A stretch of DNA of 64,000 nt from Hydrangea macrophylla. Lineage: Eukaryota; Streptophyta; Magnoliopsida; Cornales; Hydrangeaceae. The position numbers were made by a program, and so were the translations under genes. How positions within the stretch are numbered: the first letter of the stretch is position 1; every line of letters begins with the position of its first letter. The notes beneath the pieces are model-generated. The model did no database searches. It was not told where the DNA came from and saw only the letters and a program-made list of their open reading frames with translations. Below, piece by piece: positions 10,441-20,937 of this stretch. The stretch is from the NCBI GenBank assembly GCA_033977485.1, contig CM066988.1:7791501-7855500 (forward strand), written 5' to 3'.

Positions 10441-12490
10441 GCCTAGGCGTCCTTTCGGATTTTCATCCTAGCGAGCCACCCTTTTTTTCTTTTTTTGAAA
10501 GTCTGCCTACGTACCCCCGAGCGGGGATCAGGTCCAACGTAGTTCGGGCCAAAGTTTCGAAAGAAAAAGGTTATTTTTTGTGGGGTGGAGCGACCGAACC
10601 AATGTGGTTGCCTACGTATCCCCGAGTGGGAATCAGGTCAAGCGTAATTCAAGGCAAGGCTTGAAAGAAATGGTTATTTGTCAAGCATAGTACTTTTTGA
10701 GGCGATCCATGTTGATTGGTTCTTTGAATTCGACACCATCGAGGTCCATGAGGTAAGTTGCTCCTCCAGAAAGGATTGTTTTGACGATGTAAGGGCCTAC
10801 CCATTTAGGTTTGAATTTCCCACGGGGATCAAAGATCGGAGCTCGCAATTCCTTAAGGACAAGATCGCCCTTGACAATCTTCCTTGGGTGAACCCTTTTA
10901 TTGAAAGCACGGGCTATCCTCTTTTGATAGATTCGGACATGGTCGACTGCCCTGCCTAGGCGTCCTTTCGGATTTTCATCCTAGCGAGCCACCCTTTTTT
11001 TCTTTTTTTGAAAGTCTGCCTACGTACCCCCGAGCGGGGATCAGGTCCAACGTAGTTCGGGCCAAAGTTTCGAAAGAAAAAGGTTATTTTTTGTGGGGTG
11101 GAGCGACCGAACCAATGTGGTTGCCTACGTATCCCCGAGTGGGAATCAGGTCAAGCGTAGTTCAAGGCAAGGCTTGAAAGAAATGGTTATTTGTCAAGCA
11201 TAGTACTTTTTGAGGCGATCCATGTTGATTGGTTCTTTGAATTCGACACCATCGAGGTCCATGAGGTAAGTTGCTCCTCCAGAAAGGATTGTTTTGACGA
11301 TGTAAGGGCCTACCCATTTAGGTTTGAATTTCCCACGGGGATCAAAGATCGGAGCTCGCAATTCCTTAAGGACAAGATCGCCCTTGACAATCTTCCTTGG
11401 GCGAACCCTTTTATTGAAAGCACGGGCTATCCTCTTTTGATAGATTCGGACATGGTCGACTGCCCTGCCTAGGCGTCCTTTCGGATTTTCATCCTAGCGA
11501 GCCACCCTTTTTTTCTTTTTTTGAAAGTCTGCCTACGTACCCCCGAGCGGGGATCAGGTCCAACGTAGTTCGGGCCAAAGTTTCGAAAGAAAAAGGTTTT
11601 TTTTTTGTGGGGTGGAGCGACCGAACCAATGTGGTTGCCTACGTATCCCCGAGTGGGAATCAGGTCAAGCGTAGTTCAAGGCAAGGCTTGAAAGAAATGG
11701 TTATTTGTCAAGCATAGTACTTTTTGAGGCGATCCATGTTGATTGGTTCTTTGAATTCGACACCATCGAGGTCCATGAGGTAAGTTGCTCCTCCAGAAAG
11801 GATTGTTTTGACGATGTAAGGGCCTACCCATTTAGGTTTGAATTTCCCACGGGGATCAAAGATCGGAGCTCGCAATTCCTTAAGGACAAGATCGCCCTTG
11901 ACAAGCTTCCTTGGGCGAACCCTTTTATTGAAAGCACGGGCTATCCTCTTTTGATAGATTCGGACATGGTCGACTGCCCTGCCTAGGCGTCCTTTCGGAT
12001 TTTCATCCTAGCGAGCCACCCTTTTTTTCTTTTTTTGAAAGTCTGCCTACGTACCCCCGAGCGGGGATCAGGTCCAACGTAGTTCGGGCCAAAGTTTCGA
12101 AAGAAAAAGGTTATTTTTTGTGGGGTGGAGCGACCGAACCAATGTGGTTGCCTACGTATCCCCGAGTGGGAATCAGGTCAAGCGTAGTTCAAGGCAAGGC
12201 TTGAAAGAAATGGTTATTTGTCAAGCATAGTACTTTTTGAGGCGATCCATGTTGATTGGTTCTTTGAATTCGACACCATCGAGGTCCATGAGGTAAGTTG
12301 CTCCTCCAGAAAGGATTGTTTTGACGATGTAAGGGCCTACCCATTTAGGTTTGAATTTCCCACGGGGATCAAAGATCGGAGCTCGCAATTCCTTAAGGAC
12401 AAGATCGCCCTTGACAATCTTCCTTGGGCGAACCCTTTTATTGAAAGCACGGGCTATCCTCTTTTGATAGATTCGGACATGGTCGACTGC
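10441..12490 (-). repeat. 513 bp tandem repeat made of the pol 3' end plus 3' UTR, 4 copies
   Basis: Units start at 10441, 10954, 11467 and 11981 (periods 513, 513, 514) with gcctaggcgtcctttcgg; the last runs into intact pol. Each unit holds, on the minus strand, the last 90 or so codons of pol with its stop, then about 240 bp of downstream sequence. Differences between copies are a handful of bases, so the expansion is recent. The identical 92-93 codon frames on the plus strand are antisense shadows of pol, not genes. Confidence 0.95.
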
Positions 12491-13842
12491 CGCTAGGCGC
12501 TTTTCATCTGTGAGAGCCAACTCTTCGTATCTTTCTCTCAACCAATCTGATTCTGAAATTTCACATTCTGCCATTACGCGTAGAGACGGTAGCTCTATCT
12601 CGACTGGGAGCACCGCTTCCATCCCATACACCAACGAGTAAGGGGTTGCTCCTGTGGACGTCCTTATCGACGTTCTGTATCCCCAAAGTGCGAATGGTAG
12701 CTTTTCATGCCAGTCCTTGTAGGTATCGGCCGATTTCTGCAGTATGGCCTTGACATTCTTATTTGCAGCCTCGACTGCCCCATTGGTTTGCGGTCTGTAT
12801 GGGGATGACTTGTGATAAGTGATTTTGTACTCCTCAAACAGATCCCTGACTTCTGCCTTGAAATGACTTCCGTTATCCGAAATAATCTCATGGGGAACTC
12901 CATAACGGCAGATGAGATTTCTTTTGATGAATTTGGCCACTTCTTTGGCCCCCAACTTGGCGTAGGATGCGGCTTCTACCCATTTTGTGAAGTAGTCTAT
13001 GGCCACTAGGATGTACCGATTTCCATTTGAGGCTTTCGGAATGATTTCACCAATGATGTCGATTCCCCAGGTTGAGAATGGCCAAGGCGAAGTCATGCTG
13101 TACAGAAGGGATGGTGGTGTATGCATCATGCTTGCATGAATCTGGCACTTGTGACACCTCCTTACGTACTCACAACAATCTTTCTCCAACGTTGTCCAGT
13201 AGTACCCTTGTCTTATGATTTTCTTAGCCAGCATGTGACCGTTCATGTGTGGACCGCATACCCCTTCGTGTATTTCCTCCATCATTCTTCGGGAGCTCTT
13301 CCCGAACAAGCAAGTCAAGTTGTGATCATTGTATCCTTTCTTCAACAGTTTTCCACCACAAATGATGAATTGCGCTGCGAATCTTCGAATGGCCCTCTTG
13401 TCTTTCTCGGTAGACTCTTGGGGGTACGTCCCCTTTTCTATGAAATCCCAGACATCCTGATACCATGGTGTCCCATTCTCTTCTTCTTCGATTGTGGCGA
13501 TTATGTTGAACGAAGGCTCGTACCTCTGCTCAATTACCAAGGGCATCATCCTGACTCCCACAGGAATTTTTATCATCGAAGCTAAAGTAGCCAAGGAGTC
13601 TGCCAACTGGTTCTCTTCCCTGGGCAAGTAGAGGAATGTGATATTCTCGAACTGCCTCTTGAGTTGGTCGAGACGATCATAATAGGGCTTCAACCTTTCT
13701 TCTTTTACTTTCCATTCTCCTCTAGCTTGAGATATGACGAGGTTTGAGTCCCCGAAGACGTCTAACTTCTGAACCCTCAGTTCTAAGGCTGCTTCCATTC
13801 CCAGAATGCACGCTTCATATTCGGCGGTGTTGTTGGTGGAGT
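12221..13842 (-). pseudogene. Tat pol, 3' part: rest of second RNase H and integrase (interrupted gene)
   Basis: This frame resumes the polyprotein that stops at 20938. Codon phase is preserved once the 7095 bp insert and one GGAGT copy are set aside. It opens with the second RNase H remainder (TNNTAEYEAC, then GDSNLVI, and a later NQLADSLA), giving the E and D residues of that fold. The integrase zinc finger follows (H and H in HEGVCGPH...GH, then CHKC), then the catalytic core with D in WGIDIIGE, D in SDNGSHF and E in GAVEAANK. It ends with a TGA at 12221-12223. No other stop or frameshift is seen, so this part decayed only through the insertion. An upstream extension to 13879 is encoded by the inserted LTR. 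The product would integrate element cDNA in the nucleus. Confidence 0.93.
13838..13842. other. Target site duplication GGAGT, left copy
   Basis: GGAGT immediately precedes the LTR at 13843 and is matched exactly by GGAGT at 20938-20942 after the second LTR. This is the 5 bp duplication expected for LTR retrotransposon integration. Confidence 0.95.
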
Positions 13843-15469
13843 TGACACGACTAAAAAGTTGTGCGCTCTTGTGCAACACCCAAGTCTAGGTGATCGTGCA
13901 AGTAATATAGTACTGGAAGTCCAGGTCGATCCCACAGGGAAGGAATAGGAAGAATATCTACCAAGTTATAACCTAAAGCAAAAGAAAAGAAAATAAGAAT
14001 ATAGAAGTGGAGGTTCTACGAATCCTAATTAATTAACTTAAACTAAATAATAAACTAAAACTTATAGAAACATAACAAATTAAATTAATAAACTAAAGGT
14101 GTTGGAAATACGTGAATCCACATTAATCCTAACCATCTACCATGCAAATTCATTAACGTTCTATGGAGTTCATTCCTTTTCAGCATTCCGTATTTTTCTA
14201 AAGATATAGAATCAATAGCCCTTTCATGACCGGGACTACATCATCACAGTTGATTTGAAATACTTGGAAGACGGTTTAAAACAATGGTAATTACTTGCAC
14301 TCTAAATGGTGTTAGCATTCAAAGTGGTTTTCAAAAGTCATTGAAGAAAAGGCCTTAAAGCTTTAAGTTTTAAAAACTGTTGTGACAAACTGAGCTTATT
14401 GGGATAATTTGATGACAGATTTCTAAAACAAAAAGTCATGGAATACTTAAAAGAATCATCTCAGGAATTAACATGTTCGATCGATCGAAGCGCTCTCGAT
14501 CGATCGGACAGTCATCCTTCAATCGATCGAAGTGCCTTCGATCGCTTGACTATGGCTCTGGTTCGATCGATCGAAATACCTTCGATCGATCGAGCCCAAG
14601 TTTTCTAAAGATTGCATGGCAGAGGTTGGGAATCAATGTTTTATCACATAATTCCAACGTCTAAACTACAGAAACATAATAAAACTAATGCAGGAATAGA
14701 AAACTAGAGTAATCATTAACATCTAAAGCAATAAACAATGAAACAAAGAAAAGGAAAAGAAAAACCTGGAACAATCTGAATAAAACTTGTAATAAACATA
14801 TAAGAAACTTCAATCTTCAATAATCTTCAGTAAATCAATGGAAAAGAGGAAGAAAAACATAAATCTAACCAAATCTACACCGAATCTAACCCTAAAACTA
14901 CCCTAAAACTGCTGTTTTCTGCGTTCTGGAGCGTCCTCCTTTCGTCTGGCGTCAAAACGACGTATATATAGGGTTCCCACAGAGTTTACGCAACTTTTGG
15001 GTGAAAATAAGGTTCGATCGATCGAGCTCAGTTCGATCGATCGAAGGTTCGATCGATTGAACTCTCTTCAATCGCTTGAACTCTCTGATTTTGACAGCTC
15101 TGCACACCGATGGGAGAATGGCCATAACTTTTTACTCAGACCTCGGATTGACCTCCCGTTTGCGGCCACGCGACCGTAACTCAAAGATCTACATTTCATG
15201 TCTCTGGGAAAATCTTCCAAATCTGAAGTCATCATTGTCAAAATTGTCATTTTCCCAGATGCTTCTGTTGTTCTCTTCACCAGAATCACTTTCTATGCAA
15301 TGTTTGCTTTCCATGACCTATAAAATAGTGTAAAAACACATGTTTGAGTCTCAACATCATAGAAAACACTTAATCATTGATATGCTTCTAAATCTAGGGA
15401 CTTGGGGATAAAAGTATGCATAAAAGACCGTATAATACACTATGAATATGCACTTTTCACCTCGAATCA
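13843..15469 (-). repeat. 3' LTR of the inner Athila-like element
   Basis: In element sense it runs TGATTCGAGG to GTGTCA. It has the same length as 19311-20937 and only scattered single-base differences. It contains two clusters of gatcgatc palindromes at 14475-14603 and 15013-15075. Its first three bases in element sense (TGA) end the Tat pol frame at the other side of the insert. Confidence 0.96.
14475..14603. repeat. Cluster of ATCGAT palindromes in the inner LTR
   Basis: Six or so blocks of ttcgatcgatcga or near variants are spaced by 10-25 bp. The same cluster recurs in the other LTR (19943-20061), and a second smaller cluster lies nearer the R/U5 side (15013-15075, 20481-20543). The clusters create repetitive frames with Ser-Ile-Asp-Arg peptides that I regard as non-coding. 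Confidence 0.85.
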
Positions 15470-15482
15470 CTCCCCCCAACTA
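15470..15482 (-). promoter_or_regulatory. Polypurine tract of the inner element
   Basis: On the minus strand TAGTTGGGGGGAG abuts the TGATTCG start of the 3' LTR. The same 14-mer (including one more base) occurs again at 17259-17272 and 17549-17562 within the element. Confidence 0.85.
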
Positions 15483-17444
15483 GCTCGTTGCTAGTCCCTA
15501 GCAATGAAGCGAACTACAACAGTGTTTATTTAACTCTAAAAATGAAAACAAAATAAATTAAAATCCTAACTCACTTTCGCAGGAATCGCGATTGCATTTA
15601 GCATATGCAACAAGCCTTTAAACCCCTAGGTTCCCCCTAGTGGACGAGTATTGTCTCGTGAGGGTTTGCAGTGAATCTACCCACAAAATTCAGGTTTATG
15701 GTAATGGTTCTAGTTTAAATGTTTTCAAGAAATTTTTCCTCTCATTTAGCAATGTAGTTAAGCTCAACAATCTCATGAAACTCTCTAGTATGTCATAGTC
15801 ATGCAACACACACATTATAGTTAATCTACTATCAAAGTCATTAGAATGTTCCATACCTATTAATCTTCAAGTGTGTGTGTGATTGGACAACCAAAATACA
15901 AAACTTTAATTTCAAAGCTTGCATAACCTAAGACACTATCAAGACGTTCATTTTGACTCAACTCTCACCGGGATTACACTCTCAAGATGAAATCACTCTG
16001 AATTAGGTGTAATAATTGTCACTCATGATATAGAAGCTATAAAGAGTAAATGTAAATAGAATCTAATGCTTCTCATATCTAAATTGAAAAACGGACATTT
16101 TAGTGCATGAAGTCTCATGAAAGGATACTTTTCACTAGAAGAGCGAGATACCGTGGATAACTCTCTCATTACCTTAACTTCAAATCTAATTTACTTAAAA
16201 TCATCAGGACTTTGAAAAAGAGGTGTTAGATTAAGAAGAAAAAAGGCTCGTGATATTCAATTGGGTCAAAGGATGTGTTTGGAATGTCTACTATAACTTT
16301 TCAAACTTCCCACATCTCCAATCTCTCTCTTCTTCTTTTCTTTTATTCATTTTTTTCACACTCTTCTTTTCATTCCTTTTCTTTTTTTTTTCTTTTGTAA
16401 CAACCATTGGCATTTTTTTTTCTTTTTCTTCTCATGCTTTTCTTTTTTTCTTTCATTTTTTCTTTGCCAACTTTCCCTTATTCACACTAACATACTTCTT
16501 GTTAACTCAACACATCCCAATCACACCTAAATAAAGAACTGATGCTTGAACTCCTAATTTGGAGTTAGGTATAGACTTAAGGATTGTGAAGACAAGGAAA
16601 ATATGATAAGGCTCAAAGGGTGAAATAATGGAATATCATAGAGGTATGTCAAGGCTGTATTATTCATGTATGGTCAAAAGATGGCCTAAATCATCTTCTA
16701 AGTTAATAGGATAATTCATTTCAGTAAATTCAAGAGCTCTAAAGTTTGGTAAATCCTGAACGTTCTCTTCTAGTGATCAGTCAAAACGAAGAAGAAAAAT
16801 AAGACTTTCAACGAATTAATACGCTTTTCAAAAAGTAAGAGTAATTTTATAAAACCCTCAAAAAACAAAGAATGGCACAAAAGCTCACTTGGGTTATTAG
16901 TCTCCACTACAGTCTTTCAAGACACCTAAGCTATGCTTACTAATCCATTTTAGCTATGTACAAGGTTGTCACAACGTGCTCAAAGTATTTGAAGATTAAA
17001 AAGCATAAAATATACTATAACTAAGATAGTAAACAAACTACCATAGTGTATCACATACTAATAACATACAAAAAATAACACTAATGCATCATAACTAACT
17101 ACATTAACTATGAGAGAAATACAAGAACCATTTTATTATCTTTAAAAAAAAATTAAAATTTAAAATTTTTTGCAAATTTTAATTTACTGAGTTACATGTT
17201 GCTAAGCAGGTATATGACACTAAAGTACAACAAAAAGATATGAGGCATGCAATGGCTCACTCCCCCCAACTAAAACTAAACATTGTCCCCAATGTTCTAA
17301 ACTAAGCACATGGACATGTAAAGTAAAGCGAGGGAAGGAAGTATTTTACCTCGAAGCGTTAATATCCATTTTTTTCAAGCTACCTGCAAGATCATTAGTA
17401 GCAACAAGGAAACATAGATACAACTACTCAGTAAATAAATTCGG
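15483..17444. other. Non-coding internal region of the inner element
   Basis: No coding frame with recognisable content is seen on the element strand. A long pyrimidine-rich tract lies at 16308-16500 (purine-rich on the element strand). A second polypurine-tract-like 14-mer is at 17259-17272, followed by an A/T-rich segment at 17030-17200. This is where pol would be in an autonomous relative; no residue of it is recognisable. Confidence 0.7.
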
Positions 17445-19151
17445 TTAATCAAGATTTTTATCATAGATTAACAACCGAAATTTTTGAGGATCTTCCCAAT
17501 AAAATAATTTAACAGTGAGAAGAATGTTGGGATCCTCATAAAAATGCAACTCCCCCCAACTAATGTCAGGCTCAAGGTCAGAGGAGATGATGCAAAACCT
17601 ATGGCGTCCAAATTTTTTTGGGACAGTTATAAAAGGAATACCACACTTTTTAGGAATTATATGCAAGAAACGATCTTTGGTGTTGGTATTTCCTATAACA
17701 GCCTCTATTTTAATACTAAAAACAGGTGGAGGCCATGGTTCAATAAAAGGGGGAGGGTCGAAGGGATGTTCTAATGAAACTTTACTACCCTCATCTTGCT
17801 CTAGAACAGAATCCATAGAAATATGATCATAAGAATTTAAATTCTGTTCTATGCACATTGATTTGGACTGGACTTGGATAAAACTATTTATTTGGGCCTC
17901 AGTGTCATAATCACTCAAGAAGGTCAAGCAGTCTAGAAGATTGCTAGCTTCTTGTTGAATTTTAAGATCATCTAAAGTGGGCCCAATATTTTCCAAGTCT
18001 TCTATTAAAGAATTTTGAAAGTTAAAATTTTGTGAAGAACATGTGCTAGTATCCTTACCATCCTCTTCCACAACACATTCTGTTTGTTCACGAATGGGGT
18101 ACACATAACATTCAAGCTCAGGACGAGAGCTTTGATTGATAGCAAGGATAGGTGATGGGCAACTTGGTGACACCACCTCGTCGGTCGAAAGATGTGAGGG
18201 TTCATGAATATCACAAGAATCTAAATCAGATTTAGATTTTTCAATTATGTCCTCTCTAGGGTCACTTTCAAAGGTAGGGGTAGAGTCAACAGGGGACTCT
18301 TCCTTTTCTAATTGCGTGCAATCACCTAAACTCTCGTAATCTTTTAAAACCTCATTCTCATCCTTGTAACTCTCCTCACTATATATGTCATCTATTGAGG
18401 TACTCTGGATCAAGAGACTGTGCAAATTTATCCAAGCAGTGAAGGAGTTGATATCTGGGGTTGTATGTTGAGGAGAAGATGGTTCTACAACTTCATGCTC
18501 AATGGTTTGGTTTTGGAGTTCTTGTTGGGTTATCACTTTCTCAAATGAGTTGTTAACCTCACTCGATATGAACCCATCATTGTCCTCTAATTCCATTCCA
18601 TTGTTAGTGTCTTGAAATTCAGGTTGTAGCATTGAAGGACTGGTATAGTCTTCTAAAGGTTGGCTATCAAATGCTTGTTGATATCTAGCTCCTAATTTAT
18701 CAATTGCACTCTCTAGCCTTTTCATTTCACTAAGCAGCAATTCTAACATACCATTATCCTCAACTTGGTTATTCTCCTCATTATAACTATATGAAGTTTC
18801 ACCCCATTGTTGTTGGTAATAGTCCCCTTCCCATTGTGTTTGTGTGCAAGACTCCCCAGAAGGAAAGTCTTGGTGCATTTGGTAATCGTGGGAACTACTA
18901 CTATATCCTACACTATCATTTTGGTTATATCCCCATTGTGATTGATAGAACTCTCCAGGTGGAGGTTCTTGATACGTTTGATAACATGGGGGACTAACAC
19001 GATGGTTTTCCCATTGTGGTGATTGGTAACACTCAGGTTGATAATGTGCATCATATGTGGGTGCTTGCCAACTCGGGGTATAGTTCTCATTACCTAATGT
19101 GTACCCATTCGTGGTATTTGTGTTGTATGGAGGGTAATATGGATAAGACAT
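17445..19151 (-). CDS. Uncharacterised 568-residue protein, only ORF of the inner element
   Basis: The intact frame starts at ATG 19149-19151, about 136 bp after the primer site, the position of gag in related elements. I do not recognise a Pfam-type domain. Residues 1-125 are rich in Tyr, Gln, Pro and Trp, with loose repeats of the form YQ..PPPGEFYQSQW and FPSGE...TQWEGDYYQQQW, likely disordered. Residues 134-165 (LLLSEMKRLESAIDKLGARYQQAF) look like a short coiled coil. The middle is acidic and Ser/Thr-rich. The last 120 residues are more hydrophobic and begin with a Pro-rich FDPPPFIEPWPPPVF. No zinc knuckle, D(T/S)G, RT YxDD or integrase motif is present. It could be a highly diverged gag-like packaging protein or an accessory protein; the intact state in a young element suggests it is maintained. 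Confidence 0.75.
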   Translation of the reverse strand: MSYPYYPPYNTNTTNGYTLGNENYTPSWQAPTYDAHYQPECYQSPQWENHRVSPPCYQTYQEPPPGEFYQSQWGYNQNDSVGYSSSSHDYQMHQDFPSGESCTQTQWEGDYYQQQWGETSYSYNEENNQVEDNGMLELLLSEMKRLESAIDKLGARYQQAFDSQPLEDYTSPSMLQPEFQDTNNGMELEDNDGFISSEVNNSFEKVITQQELQNQTIEHEVVEPSSPQHTTPDINSFTAWINLHSLLIQSTSIDDIYSEESYKDENEVLKDYESLGDCTQLEKEESPVDSTPTFESDPREDIIEKSKSDLDSCDIHEPSHLSTDEVVSPSCPSPILAINQSSRPELECYVYPIREQTECVVEEDGKDTSTCSSQNFNFQNSLIEDLENIGPTLDDLKIQQEASNLLDCLTFLSDYDTEAQINSFIQVQSKSMCIEQNLNSYDHISMDSVLEQDEGSKVSLEHPFDPPPFIEPWPPPVFSIKIEAVIGNTNTKDRFLHIIPKKCGIPFITVPKKFGRHRFCIISSDLEPDISWGELHFYEDPNILLTVKLFYWEDPQKFRLLIYDKNLD

Positions 19152-19286
19152 GTTTACCCAAAATATTTAAACAAAAGAAAATTTTTTTTTTTTTTCTTGT
19201 GAGAGAAAGAGTCCAATGAATTTTTTTTTTTTTTAAGTAAAACAAGAAAAATGGAAAAACTTAGTAAAATCCTAACCTAGTTGCCT

Positions 19287-19304
19287 TCCCCGGCAACGGC
19301 GCCA
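19287..19304 (-). promoter_or_regulatory. Primer-binding site of the inner element (tRNA-Asp type)
   Basis: On the minus strand TGGCGCCGTTGCCGGGGA lies six bases from the end of the 5' LTR. It is complementary to the 3' end of plant tRNA-Asp, as known for Athila elements. Confidence 0.93.
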
Positions 19305-19310
19305 AAAACT

Positions 19311-20937
19311 TGACACGTGAAAAATCTTGTGCGCTCTTGTGCAACACCCAAGTGTAGGTGATCGTGCAAGTAATATAGTACTGGAAGTCCAGGTCGATCC
19401 CACAGGGAAGGAATAGGAAGAATATCTACCAAGTTATAACCTAAAGCAAAAGAAAAGAAAATAAGAATATAGAAGTGGAGGTTCTACGAATCCTAATTAA
19501 TTAACTTAAACTAAATAATAAACTAAAACTTATAGAAACATAACAAATTAAATTAATAAACTAAAGGTGTTGGAAATACGTGAATCCACATTAATCCTAA
19601 CCATCTACCATGCAAATTCATTAACGTTCTATGGAGTTCATTCCTTTTCAGCATTCCGTATTTTTCTAAAGATATAGAATCAATAGCCCTTTCATGACCG
19701 GGACTACATCATCACAGTTGATTTGAAATACTTGGAAGACGGTTTAAAACAATGGTAATTACTTGCACTCTAAATGGTGTTAGCATTCAAAGTGGTTTTC
19801 AAAAGTCATTGAAGAAAAGGCCTTAAAGCTTTAAGTTCTAAAAACTGTTGTGACAAACTGAGCTTATTGGGACAATTTGATGACAGATTTCTAAAACAAA
19901 AAGTCATGGAATACTTAAAAGAATCATCTCAGGAATTAACATGTTCGATCGATCGAAGCGCTCTCGATCGATCGGACAGTCATCCTTCAATCGATCGAAG
20001 TGCCTTCGATCGCTTGACTATGGCTCTGGTTCGATCGATCGAAATACCTTCGATCGATTGAGCCCAAGTTTTCTAAAGATTGCATGGCAGAGGTTGGGAA
20101 TCAATGTTTCATCACATAATTCCAATGTCTAAACTACAGAAACATAATAAAACTAATGCAGGAATAGAAAACTAGAGTAATCATTAACATCTAAAGCAAT
20201 AAACAATGAAACAAAGAAAAGGAAAAGAAAAACCTGGAACAATCTGAATAAAACTTGTAATAAACATATAAGAAACTTCAATCTTCAATAATCTTCAGTA
20301 AATCAATGGAAAAGAGGAAGAAAAACATAAATCTAACATAATCTACACCTAATCTAACCCTAAAACTACCTTAAAACTGCTGTTTTCTGCGTTCTGGAGC
20401 GTCCTCCTTTCGTCTGGCGTCAAAACGACGTATATATAGGGTTCCCACAGAGTTTACGCAACTTTTGGGTGAAAATAAGGTTCGATCGATCGAGCTCAGT
20501 TCGATCGATCGAAGGTTCGATCGATTGAACTCTCTTCAATCGCTTGAACTCTCTGATTTTGACAGCTCTGCACACCGATGGGAGAATAGCCATAACTTTT
20601 TACTCAGACCTCGGATTGACCTCCCGTTTGCGGCCACGCGACCGTAACTCAAAGATCTACGTTTCATGTCTCTGGGAAAATCTTCCAAATCTGAAGTCAT
20701 CATTGTCAAAATTGTCATTTTCCCAGCTGCTTCTGTTGTTCTCTTCACCAGAATCACTTTCTATGCAATGTTTGCTTTCCATGACCTGTAAAATAGTGTA
20801 AAAACACATGTTTGAGTCTCAACATCATAGAAAACACTTAATCATTGATATGCTTCTAAATCTAGGGACTTGGGGATAAAAGTATGCATAAAAGACCGTA
20901 TAATACACTATGAATATGCACTTTTCACCTCGAATCA
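19311..20937 (-). repeat. 5' LTR of the inner Athila-like element
   Basis: It pairs with 13843-15469. A TATA-like tatatata at 20431-20438 (same on both strands) sits about 500 bp from the U3 end and is the likely promoter for the 17445-19151 ORF. The perfect GGAGT duplication follows at 20938-20942. Confidence 0.96.
20431..20438 (-). promoter_or_regulatory. TATA box of the inner element's 5' LTR
   Basis: On the minus strand CCTATATATACG is a canonical TATA element in the only A/T octamer of a locally mixed-composition segment. The equivalent site in the other LTR is at about 14963-14970. Confidence 0.6.

Larger units (their letters stand above)
13843..20937 (-). mobile_element. Non-autonomous Athila-like LTR retrotransposon inserted in Tat pol
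   Basis: It is 7095 bp with two 1627 bp LTRs (13843-15469 and 19311-20937), primer site 19287-19304, polypurine tract next to 15470 and a perfect GGAGT duplication. The primer site TGGCGCCGTTGCCGGGGA on the minus strand is the tRNA-Asp-type site known from Athila elements. The internal region holds one ORF (17445-19151) without gag, protease, RT or integrase motifs, so it must depend on another element for movement. The very similar LTRs and intact duplication point to a recent insertion. Confidence 0.93.

Noticed and set aside
10678..12496. Four nearly identical 92-93 codon plus-strand frames
   Set aside because: They lie opposite the pol C-terminus and repeat with the 513 bp array; the minus-strand frame has the recognisable pol ending, so these are shadows.
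14473..15333. Frames with Ser-Ile-Asp-Arg repeats in both inner LTRs
   Set aside because: Generated by gatcgatc palindromes inside LTRs; no start context or family.
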